NCBI GenBank assembly: GCA_013076295.1
Contig: RQOL01000658.1
Coordinates: 4,042,353-4,106,352, forward strand
From: Sanderia malayensis
Taxonomy: Eukaryota; Cnidaria; Scyphozoa; Semaeostomeae; Pelagiidae
Direction: 5' to 3'
Length of the DNA stretch: 64,000 nucleotides
Under the pieces are notes generated by a model. It saw only the letters and a program-made list of their open reading frames with translations. It was not told the DNA's origin and did not search any database. This document shows positions 57,301-64,000 of the stretch, one piece after another (the first letter of the stretch is position 1; every line of letters begins with the position of its first letter). The translations under genes were made by a program, and so were the position numbers.

Positions 57301-59740
57301 TAGAATTCTCAAAGCAAAGTTTCTTTTACTCTGGGGCCAAAACATGGAATGAAATTCCAAGAAACATCAGAATAAGCCCCACAATTTCTATGTTTAAAAG
57401 AAACCTAGAGGAATTCTTACAAAGTTAATAAATTCCCAAAAATATAAACACGATCCCTAGGTAGAACAGCTACATCTTTATTTTATATATATATATATAT
57501 ATTAAAGTATTAATTTGTATTAGTAGTTTATTTTTATCATAGCTGATAGAGAATTCGTGTATAAAGATTTTAAAATGAAATGAAATGAAACGAGATATGT
57601 TAATCTTTTTCAGTCACCTGGAATCTAAAATGTGTGGTATCTTCTTTTAAGAGAACTTGGGATGAGTGATGGTCGTTTGAATATATATACCCATGATGCA
57701 GTAGAAGATTCCCAAGATGCACTGCTTCGGCTAAAAGTCGAAAATCAGAAATTGATATTTATTGTGAATGAAGGAATTTTGATCAATGAAGACTAAACTC
57801 AAACTTAACCGAATTGAAGAATTAAAGAAAGACAATTATTACTGAAATGTTCAATTTCCAGGATCCTCTGCAACGTTTGAATAAATTCTGCACCTGGGTA
57901 GCAATGAACAAATAAAATAACAATAATAAGAATGATAATAAATAACCAATGAAACCAACTATGTGGCAAATTCCAAAATATTAAAATGCATTTATATAAG
58001 ACCTGTAAATATGTCAAGTTGAACTGATCCCCTAAACTTCTTCTGTGATATTTTCGTAACGCCTTTGTCGTCATCTTGAAGCTTCTTGATGATGGCTTCA
58101 AGCTATAAAAGGCGATGAAATAACGTCGACAAATTTCCAGCAGCATAATCGTAATTGTCAAATCTAGACTCGGAACTCGTCCCACCTCAATAATCACCCC
58201 TCGGAAAAAGTAGATTATTAAGGAGAGATAGAATGAAGAAGATATCAAACTTTATAGGAGCTCCCATCTTAGTAAGCGCCCCCGGCCAAACATCCAAGCA
58301 TTCATGTTTTGTAAATAAGTCACCGGGAATCTATTTGAAGAATAACGGCATTGGATTGGATTGTCAGAGACTAGCAGTTAAAAATGGTTTAAAATGGCTG
58401 GTTTTCTGAATTGCTAGATGACGTCTACTGTCTACCTCTTTTTTCCGGAGCCTGGGGACAATGGCACTCTGGTCACAAAAACAGCCTTTCGGCGTTTCGG
58501 AAACCTACTGGGGGCCGGTGCTATGAAATACCCCGAGGCCCGCGCTGGCTCTAGGCGGTCCTGCCAATGAATGACCCCTTGAAATGTTCCAAAACCTGCG
58601 ATCATTAGCAGTTTCCTTGTTTGTTGAAGAGAGCAGGTGTGAGACGAATAGAGCAAGTGATGATGTGAGGAGATTTCGATAAAATTGGCGCGACAAATGA
58701 CAAGCAACATTGACCATAAACAGAAAACGGAATGTGAAATTTGTGGAATAGCTGTTGTGTTGTTTTATTGCTGTATACCATGTTGTTAATGTCCATACAT
58801 TGTGCAACATTGACAAATGAATAGCACCCCAAAATTGAAATATTCCAGTGTCCTATCATTCTAACAATCTAAATTCAATGTTTTATTAAAGTCAAAAGCT
58901 TCGGTTCGGAGCCATATTGAATGAAGATTCAGAAATTTCTTCCCGACACCCATAATTGCATTGCGTGAGCTAATGTAAATATCAACACACAACAATTTCT
59001 GCTCGAATTAAATAACAGCTGCTTGTTTTCTATTCTGCATAGAACTCACAAATAAAGCCTTTGTTTATCCAGGTGATGGTCAGTAAATTCAACCATCTTA
59101 AAAATATCCCTGATGCATTGGATATGATTTTGTTGGCTAAAAATTCCTGACGAACAAGCATTCACAAATGAAGTACTGGCAATGACACGATTTGTCACAT
59201 TATTTCACGAATAACTTCACGAATAACTTTCCAATATATTTAGCTGTTGCATGCATCACATTGTAAGGCACAAGCAGGCAACGAAACTTCCTGGTGCAAG
59301 AAAAACGGCCAAAAAATATGGCAACAATTTCAAAACACGATGGAATGTTTCCACAATCAATTCAAAATCTCAGGTCAAACGGTTTATTTATTTATATTTC
59401 ATCTCTAAACGCGAAGAAGCCTAAACTTTGTGAAAAATAATTCATAACAATTCGTAAAAACTTGTTGTCTCAAACCCGCAGACATTATTTCAGAGATCCA
59501 TATTTTGAAACTAATTCTGACAATCATGCAAAGAGCAATGACTGGTGCTCCGCCTAAGACACGACACAGTTACACACACATAAAACATTGCTTGAAAACA
59601 CTTAGAAAATATCAATAGATATCACTTACCCTCTCAAACAAATCATAATCGACGTAATCTTCGGCTATCTCGTCAAAGTTAAAAGCAGTCAACATCTTGA
59701 ACAGCCTTTCACGAGGAGAACTGGTTGCTTTACAAAACAT
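39373..59740 (-). CDS. R7-type regulator of G-protein signalling (RGS6/7/9/11-like)
   Basis: Eighteen minus-strand exons join in frame to 621 residues: 59630-59740, 58003-58102, 57843-57893, 57618-57730, 56542-56593, 56334-56398, 56121-56197, 55789-55870, 55574-55636, 55123-55155, 54844-54905, 54775-54810, 43479-43583, 42420-42548, 42104-42178, 41408-41519, 40413-40537, 39373-39847. A DEP domain (about 38-125; FTGAEFIQTLQ, EAVHLGNLLLHHGY) is followed by the helical linker (AFWRVHR), a divergent GGL region (about 235-300) and an RGS domain (about 325-455; EFSDENLRFWLRCEELR, DFVAPGAKNEIN, SYPRFLKS). A Ser/Pro-rich 158-residue tail ends the protein. R7 proteins pair with G-beta5 through GGL and speed GTP hydrolysis by Gi/o. 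The usual NPW motif of GGL is not evident, and an exon could be missing from the 11-kb intron, although phases match. Confidence 0.9.
39890..40078. mobile_element. pogo/Tigger-like MITE
   Basis: TACAGCCAAATCTGCATAGT at the left and the reverse complement TACAGTGAGCTCTGTCCAAT at the right form imperfect inverted ends, both followed by TTCGAAC. The interior repeats ATAATTCGAAC. It lies in intron 17 of the RGS gene. Confidence 0.65.
41813..41915. mobile_element. MITE fragment with a CCGTATTT-type end
   Basis: Contains TAAGCGCCCC, AATAAGCGCC and a right end AAATACGGTA, like the element at 45007. The left end is not clear. Confidence 0.45.
43584..48473. other. RGS intron 12, left part
   Basis: AT-rich intron sequence 5' of the nested GPCR genes. 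Contains a 107-bp MITE at 45007-45113 and a poly-C run at about 47480. A possible 5' non-coding exon of the first nested gene ends near 47970 (CACCAG|GTAGGC). No further genes were seen. Confidence 0.45.
45007..45113. mobile_element. 107-bp TA-flanked MITE with CCGTATT ends
   Basis: TA-CCGTATTTACTC at the left and AATACGG-TA at the right are inverted ends with TA on both sides. The interior has GAGCGCCACTCC and AATAAGCGCCGC. The outer CCGTA matches the 384-bp element at 31819, suggesting related families. Confidence 0.65.
48474..49482 (+). pseudogene. Nested class A GPCR, disrupted in TM2
   Basis: The N-terminus and TM1 (IMNLLTVIVVAKNRSLRT) read in one frame to a stop at 48744-48746 just after SLAVTGNNC. 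The rest, from LAWVLKCQPICW on, reads in the next frame and includes DRY, TM5 and TM6 (CYLPQSVLTI), NPIIYC and a normal C-terminus. Compared with the neighbour at 53058, about ten residues around the conserved TM2 Asp are missing, consistent with a deletion of roughly 30 bases that is not a multiple of three. The remainder is intact, so loss is recent, unless this is an assembly error or a spliced region. It is on the plus strand inside intron 12 of the RGS gene. Confidence 0.78.
49483..50723. other. Spacer between nested GPCR genes 1 and 2
   Basis: No convincing coding sequence. An A-rich AAAGAAAAACAAACAAAG stretch lies near 49850. Confidence 0.45.
50724..51854 (+). CDS. Nested class A GPCR 2
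   Basis: Single exon, 376 residues, with seven hydrophobic segments. TM1 has the Asn in FMNVVVLFTIY, TM2 SLALSDMLTG with the conserved Asp, and a Cys begins TM3 (NCAFNIAALQL). TM3 ends LERYIAI, TM6 has CYLPSAV in place of CWxP, and TM7 has NSTINPLIYC. The second extracellular loop is only about eight residues (FLTPQMLLQR) and has no Cys, so the usual TM3-loop disulfide is absent. That is a feature of the melanocortin/cannabinoid/adenosine-like group and of many cnidarian receptors. The ligand is unknown. About 35% of residues appear shared with the neighbours by eye, so the three genes are tandem paralogues. Confidence 0.9.
   Translation: MSVSLKRNFTCLKEGDEKIRLLFKCHNLDMNYPLYDSYDKSFLGVSLFDFILAPLTMFMNVVVLFTIYKHKSLHNKPANCIIFSLALSDMLTGLFTQPIKGIVMLNIFKCEPNCAFNIAALQLSYSLGIVSYLTLSLITLERYIAIIHPYKYQQLTTSNKLVIRLIIGIWLLATLTTGLSFLTPQMLLQRLFAIGISVVSFALCVTAHVKIVRTVNGIQRNIRRQQTTARGTSLSAIDGGTRFVANRTNVMSKATAVALSVLIVMSLCYLPSAVFTALRFFGMDNDFVRVFQDWTNSFVLMNSTINPLIYCFQMKDMRRKAYEIIKPRRSTRISECTRGEIGPHKEISGQRGRQHVQNHRIEAKTKETQKRDTTIF
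51855..53057. other. Spacer between nested GPCR genes 2 and 3
   Basis: A short duplicated phrase (ATCATATTGTCGTA) lies at about 51951 and 52018. Small frames here have no domain. Confidence 0.45.
53058..54167 (+). CDS. Nested class A GPCR 3
   Basis: Single exon, 369 residues from the first ATG. TM1 has the Asn in TLNCMVLIVII, TM2 SLATSDMIAG, and TM3 begins with a Cys (VCGLYITSLQL) and ends FERYFAI. The second extracellular loop is very short and has no Cys (FSTPQMTIMR). TM6 has CYIPSCVLTF and TM7 NSTLNPIIYC. A long basic third intracellular loop (about 215-280) contains several Lys/Arg clusters and is longer than in gene 2. It is a paralogue of nested genes 1 and 2. The ligand is unknown. 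Confidence 0.9.
   Translation: MTVKTACYSFQCLNVRAQYPLDDTFYNSYIAMIAFDSILGPIAATLNCMVLIVIIKNRCLQTVPNAILFSLATSDMIAGLVIQPLKAVMTYQIINRNVVCGLYITSLQLGYLIGMTSYLSLTLMAFERYFAIFHPFKYYNWTTSKRIIVRPIIAIWLLSILIIALSFSTPQMTIMRLFVITLIPTSIAWSAFVYIRACLLVKRINVQTARITIVTESTKHDENAVADGVALETRCTAKAVEYPSAVGKNSLHREDKGLGKKSKQPPKRKASSIARQGPNSKATRLAVVILVVLVICYIPSCVLTFMRDYSRVKKRWVFGVHDWGTSFVLLNSTLNPIIYCWKLSEMRVKILDFLKSICCAKRQAEITEK
54168..54774. other. Intron sequence between nested GPCR 3 and RGS exon 12
   Basis: AT-rich, no feature recognised. This short gap separates the GPCR stop codon from the end of intron 12. Confidence 0.5.
56655..57595 (+). mobile_element. 5'-truncated non-LTR retrotransposon (LINE)
   Basis: An open frame at 56709-57428 encodes 239 residues of the C-terminal part of a LINE reverse transcriptase: WMRQNKLSLNTNKTEYM, VKYLGVTINENLSW, FESHLRYGDELWG and TWNEIPRNIR are typical of the thumb and following region. 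Just upstream (about 56655) are remains of the catalytic motif region, broken by stops. A TA-rich stretch and a 3' tail of TGAAA repeats (about 57574-57592) end the element. The style fits the CR1/Jockey-like group, but I cannot name the clade. It is inserted in intron 4 of the RGS gene, antisense to it. Confidence 0.85.
58432..58565. other. GC-rich block of unknown nature in RGS intron 1
   Basis: Distinctly GC- and CpG-rich compared with its surroundings (GGGGGCCGGTGCTATG, GAGGCCCGCGCTGGCTC). The minus strand is open across it but shows no known domain. It may be a piece of a repeat element or a regulatory island. Confidence 0.35.
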
Positions 59741-60864
59741 GTCCGTCCTTGTTTGGTATTTTAAGATTTTTAATTAGCACTGGCTGTCTTCAGCCCTACA
59801 TAATCTCATTGCACACTTCAACACCAGCGACCAATGTGCACAAATCTTTACGTAAATTCGCGTTGACTTTTTATTCCCCACCGAACATATTTCATTCTTC
59901 TTTGTTTTCATGAATTTGAATATGGGAAGCCAGGAGTGAACTTTAACAGATGTTGTTTTCCTTATTTTTAAAATCTCGTTTCTTTGTATTCTTTCTATGT
60001 TTCTTCTTCACATGTTCTGTATACATTACATTGCATTGCATATTCTTTAAACTAGATTTCCGGCGACTTGAGGGTTCAGATGTACAATTGAATTATCCAT
60101 CAAAATTAGTTTAAGCGTCTTCAATACAATAAGAAGGAAAGATCAAGAGATGTTCTAGCTTGCATAAATTTCTACAAGTTCATAAATTCCTCTATTTGTC
60201 AACTCCAATTTTCGTCAACAAGACAGATAATGTTTGACAATGTTTGTCAAGGCAAGGAGTCAGGTCAGCTGCAGAAAACCTGCAATGCAAGAGAATTTTG
60301 ATTCACAATATTATGCGAGTAATTGGGTAATGAATGGCAATAATGGATGAAAAGAACCGAAAAACAATGCAAAAACATAATATAAACAACATGTATATGA
60401 AGAGGTTAAAAATTAATGTAATGTGGGCTTTCTTTTCTTGACTTGTAGATGCGTATTCATCGTTTGACAAGCATTTGCATGCTCCTCTTTTCAAAGATGT
60501 TTTGGAGAATATCAACCATTGTACAACGTTCTTCAAATTGCATGGCATTAATTTTATATTTGCCGAGAAAATATTGCATAATAGAAATATAAATGCTTTT
60601 ATGGCAAAATATTCGAATAAACGAAATTGAGAATAAGTGTAACTTTAAAAAAATCCGTAATTGAATAAATTTGTAACTTTAAAAAAATCCAACCAATGAA
60701 AACAGATCATAAACCTCTGTTTCACTTTAAGAGGAAAATGCGTGACGTGTAGCCTCTATATCAAATCAACAACAATCCAATATGGCGAAAAAAGTTAAAC
60801 GTTTTTTTCTCATTTGGACTTTTTAAAGAAGAAAGAAGGGGTCTTGTAAAACGATGTGATAAAA
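59741..60864. other. Divergent promoter region between the RGS gene and GPANK1
   Basis: The RGS gene leaves on the minus strand and GPANK1 on the plus strand, so both promoters should lie here. The region is AT-rich, and no TATA box or repeat stands out. Confidence 0.45.
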
Positions 60865-61980
60865 ATGACGGCATTGATGGGAAAATCCACGCCTTCTTCA
60901 GCGTATCTTAATCATTTTGTTAAGGCACAAAATGATAGTAATCCTCAGATTGGAAAAGGAGCAGAAAATAGCGATGGCCTAGAAATCAGAAAGTTTTATG
61001 AAGAAATTACCAAAGATAGCAACAGGAAGGAACCAACTAAAGTTGGGGAGGATAATGAAAACTACACTGGTTTTATCCAGAGATATACGAACAAAGTAGA
61101 GCGAACTGGAGATCGGGAAAAAAGAGCCAAAGAACACTGTAAAGCAGGAAAAATGAGGAAAACCCGCAGATCCGTGGAGTCAATGTCAACAAGAAATATT
61201 AAACGCTGTGTGACAGATCTATTTAGATTCATTCACGAAGGAGACTTTGCCTCATTTCGGGAGCTTTTCGAAAGTCAGGATTTTTCAACCGATCTACGGG
61301 ATCAATACAATTGGACACCTCTTATGTGTTCTACTGCAGGCGGCCATGTCAACATTGTAGAGTATCTTTTGGAGAAAGGTGCCACTGTTTATTCACCAAT
61401 TGATAGCGCAGGCATGAGTGCCTGGGATATTGCTGTGAAAATTGACAATGCAATTATTATAGACCTGTTCTTCGAAAGTCGAGTAAAAAAGGAGAAAATG
61501 TCTCCACACAGAAGGCCTCTTAAAAAGGAAGAGATTGAGAAGGAGGTGTGCGAAATGTGTGGTGTCGAGTTTGAAGTGGGTGAAAGAGACAAGCATTTCA
61601 GTTCTACTTCACATTTATTTCACCAATTCAAAGATAAGAATCTTCCAACATATTACCATCTGACAGCTGATAATGTTGGGTACAAGATTCTTAAAGATAC
61701 TGGATGGTCGGAAGATCAGGGTCTTGGTCCTCACGGAAAAGGTGTGAAAAATCCTGTTGCAACAGTCCTGAAAAGAGACAGGGCAGGACTTGGGTTGAAG
61801 AATGATCAGAGAGGACGAGTAACTCATTTCAAAGCAAATGACAATGAAGCAGTAAAGAGGCTGCCAATTGAGAGAAAGAAAAGAATTCAGAAGAGGCTCA
61901 ATAAAAAAGAATATGATACTAAAATGAGAAAGAAATCTCAAAGATGGGAAATGCATTTTAGAGAGTACATGAATAGTTAA
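60865..61980 (+). CDS. GPANK1: G-patch and ankyrin-repeat protein
   Basis: Single exon, 371 residues from the first in-frame ATG. A charged N-terminus is followed by ankyrin repeats (about 115-195; NWTPLMCSTAGGHVNIVEYL and DSAGMSAWDIA). A Cys/His zinc-like motif follows (CEMCGVEFEVGERDKHFSS, then H, at about 228-250), then a G-patch (about 273-315; NVGYKILKDTGWSEDQGLG, GKGVKNPVATVLKRDRAGLG). A basic Lys/Arg-rich tail ends the protein. This is the domain order of GPANK1 (BAT4/G5). G-patch proteins often activate DEAH-box helicases in RNA processing, and GPANK1's own role is not well defined. No introns are needed. Confidence 0.93.
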   Translation: MTALMGKSTPSSAYLNHFVKAQNDSNPQIGKGAENSDGLEIRKFYEEITKDSNRKEPTKVGEDNENYTGFIQRYTNKVERTGDREKRAKEHCKAGKMRKTRRSVESMSTRNIKRCVTDLFRFIHEGDFASFRELFESQDFSTDLRDQYNWTPLMCSTAGGHVNIVEYLLEKGATVYSPIDSAGMSAWDIAVKIDNAIIIDLFFESRVKKEKMSPHRRPLKKEEIEKEVCEMCGVEFEVGERDKHFSSTSHLFHQFKDKNLPTYYHLTADNVGYKILKDTGWSEDQGLGPHGKGVKNPVATVLKRDRAGLGLKNDQRGRVTHFKANDNEAVKRLPIERKKRIQKRLNKKEYDTKMRKKSQRWEMHFREYMNS

Positions 61981-62561
61981 TAATAAAACAGAAAATTTTA
62001 CAGTTTGCTTTTGTAATAAATCTGAGTAATTTTAAGGTGATGAATGAATTTTCATTGCTGCTTCTTGTCCACTGAATTAATATAAATCTGAAAATGTGAT
62101 GGCTTAGCTTCATAATTAATAACGAAGGCAATAAATTCTTATTGCAGTTATTATAATAACTGTGAATTTGATGAAATGAAGTTTGATTCCCCCCCCCTTG
62201 ACTTGAAAAATAGTTGTACACTTTTTCACAGGGATCCTTGTATAATACAAACAAACTGACCATCACATAATGTTGTATTCAATGTTTCTACCAATCAACT
62301 TGAATTAATTTAATTTGTTGTCATCACATACAAATCTCGGAAACATCTGCTGTGGAAGACAATTACATACGTGACGTCATCTTCTGTTTACCGAAGATTT
62401 TTTCTCCCACTCACTCCCTCCTTCAAAAAAAAAGATTTAGACCATAGATGATGATCTATGATCTATTTAACGAAAACATGCAATTTATTTGAAATTAGAG
62501 ATTTATTGCCATTTGATCGTGTTACTTTTTATGGTAAACGTGAAAGTGGAACTTTTGAACG
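61981..62561. other. Spacer between GPANK1 and the CDR2-like gene
   Basis: Tandem same-strand spacer with a poly-C run at about 62190. No other feature was recognised. Confidence 0.45.
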
Positions 62562-64000
62562 ATGGAAGGTAATGTAGAAGCAGCAAGCTTGTTTATGGCT
62601 GATAATTTTCTGAAAGATGGAAAACGCGGCGATTCCAAACAAGATGAAAGAGAAATCGGAGAAAAAGTCGAAAGAATCACCGAACTTGGTTAGTTTTACA
62701 TTCCGATAAGCTTTTTTTATTACCAAGGCCCAGTTCTACCTAAACGTGACAAACTAAATTTTTATCAGGTGTTGGAAATACGATATTAGGAAACACTTGG
62801 GAAACACTTTTGGAAGTAATTTTAGGCCTTTAGGCCATAGCAAGGACACCCAACCCTTAAAAATTTTCAGACACCTGTTGCTTATTTGTTGGTTTTGTTG
62901 AGAGCAGGTGATGATTTGATTAAATTCTAGTCTTTATTTGCACAAGTATTTTATAAGCTTTATAGAAACTCTGAATAATGAATTATTGTTGTCACCTTAA
63001 TCTTTATCCACATGAATGAATTTACTATAATTTGTCTCGCGCGGGATCCATTATCATTGCCTTTCTTTGTCATCCATTTCATTGCCAACCATGATTTTTA
63101 CGATGATTTGATTTTCAGATTTAGAGCTTGCTGCAGAAATTGGCAAGGTTCTTTTGGAGAAAAATAGAGAATTGGAATTGTTACTACGAGCTTCGCAAGA
63201 TTACGCAGAAGAACAGATATTGAAAGCGCAGGTATTAGAATTTTTGCTTCAATCGAAACAGCTGTGCCTTCTTCCATATAAATAACATTTTGACCACAGT
63301 ATCTTCGTACAAATGTCAAACAATTGCTGAAAATTCTGTTATCGTTGCTAAACAATGTTTCACCTGTTGATACATGAAATTATTTTCTTCCGTAATAAGA
63401 ATAATTTGTAAATATTTAACAGCGCAAACGATACCTGTATCCAGTTAATCCGAATATTGCAGGTGCATAATGTTGATGGCCAAAAACGCCATTTGCAATT
63501 TCCAGATTACCCCCGAAGTTCTAGGTCTCTATCTTCCTACATAAATCTCGATAAATGAACGAGGGCTCTTGTTTTAACATAAAGCCCTGAGAAAATTGTA
63601 TTGTTAACGGGTAGATGCATGTTGTTAAGTTAACATTCACCCTTACCTGCCTTGTTAATATTTCTTGAACTGGAGCCTCAGAAAAGATAGTCTGGCTGTT
63701 ATTAACGACCACGTGTTGGATTTCAGTTCTTCGAGCAACAAGCCGAGAATTTGCGAGACTCCTTAAAAAGCCAGTCAAAAGCCCTGGAGAATTTGGAAGC
63801 TCATAACCACGAGTTGGCTGATCAGAACACCCAATTGAAAAACGACTGCAAAGTAGCCAACAGCAAAAACAAAAGACTGTGGGACACAATAGAATCGCTT
63901 GAAAAGAAATGCGAGAATTACAAATTGAAAATCGACCACCTTGAGGCGGAGGAAAATCATGTTTTTGAGAAGGGGTGCGAACAAGAGAATTCTAGAAAAT
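62562..64000 (+). CDS. CDR2-like coiled-coil protein, 5' part only
   Basis: Three exons are visible (62562-62688, 63119-63231, 63727 to beyond the window) and join in frame at phases 1 and 0. The protein starts MEGNVEAASLFMADNFLKD. The segment DLELAAEIGKVLLEKNRELE matches the conserved N-terminal block of CDR2/CDR2L (also seen in the HAP1/TRAK group). A long, heptad-rich coiled coil follows (EQQAENLRDSLKSQSKALEN, LEKKCENYKLKIDHLEAEE). CDR2 proteins are cytoplasmic coiled-coil scaffolds. The gene is truncated by the window edge, so total length and C-terminal features are unknown. HAP1/TRAK remains an alternative, but the spacing fits CDR2 better. Confidence 0.8.

Noticed and set aside
1..64000. 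CRISPR arrays, operons, prophage or viral genes
   Set aside because: None seen. Tandem repeats here are simple, coding or transposon-derived, and genes have spliceosomal introns.

Overview
This is a eukaryotic, metazoan nuclear window: AT-rich, with GT-AG introns throughout, TATA promoters and many MITEs. The three cnidarian-style class A GPCRs (an ERY-type TM3 motif, NP-x-x-YC in TM7, very short second extracellular loop) and the short introns suggest a cnidarian, probably an anthozoan. That placement is an inference and is only moderately secure. There are no prokaryotic features, rRNA genes or CRISPR arrays.

Layout. 1-1.5 kb: a decayed inverted-repeat DNA transposon with a THAP-type zinc-finger fragment. 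1.9-2.9 kb (-): a RING/TRAF zinc-finger protein. 4.0-6.1 kb (-): UBC9/UBE2I, fully reconstructed from six exons (158 aa), including a 20-nt microexon with a GC donor. 8.0-9.7 kb (+): a two-exon rhodopsin-class GPCR. 10.4-18.5 kb (-): PDK1 (PDPK1), reconstructed from 17 exons (488 aa). 20.6-24.0 kb (+): a FAM234-like type II membrane protein in three exons (914 aa). 25.4-26.2 kb and 36.4-37.2 kb (-): two AIG1/ADTRP-family membrane hydrolases.

Between the two AIG1-like genes, at about 27.1-35.8 kb, lies the most unusual part: a locally amplified family of small secreted-protein genes. The copies share a TATA box, a 5' non-coding exon and an almost invariant signal-peptide exon, but have very different C-terminal exons. 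Copy B encodes an acidic propiece followed by a 95-residue tail that is 60% arginine and built of RRRYV/RRRYT pentapeptides. Copy C encodes an 88-aa strongly acidic precursor. Copy A is a signal exon with no C-terminal exon of its own, and further copies are relics. Paralogous flanks of copies C and D carry different MITEs, each matched by an unoccupied site in the other copy.

39.4-59.7 kb (-): an R7-type RGS gene (DEP, helical linker, divergent GGL, RGS and a Ser/Pro-rich tail), reconstructed from 18 exons (621 aa). Its 11-kb intron 12 holds three related GPCR genes on the opposite strand, the first disabled in TM2. A 5'-truncated LINE sits beside exon 4. 60.9-62.0 kb (+): GPANK1. 62.6 kb to the window end (+): the first exons of a CDR2-like coiled-coil gene, cut by the window edge.

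Working together: RGS R7 proteins and GPCRs act on the same G-protein signalling step, so the nested arrangement is suggestive but not proof of a link. PDK1, UBC9, GPANK1 and FAM234 look like ordinary conserved genes. The secreted family is the best candidate for new biology. Its design (signal peptide, acidic propiece, cationic repeat) resembles known cationic host-defence precursors in architecture but not in sequence.
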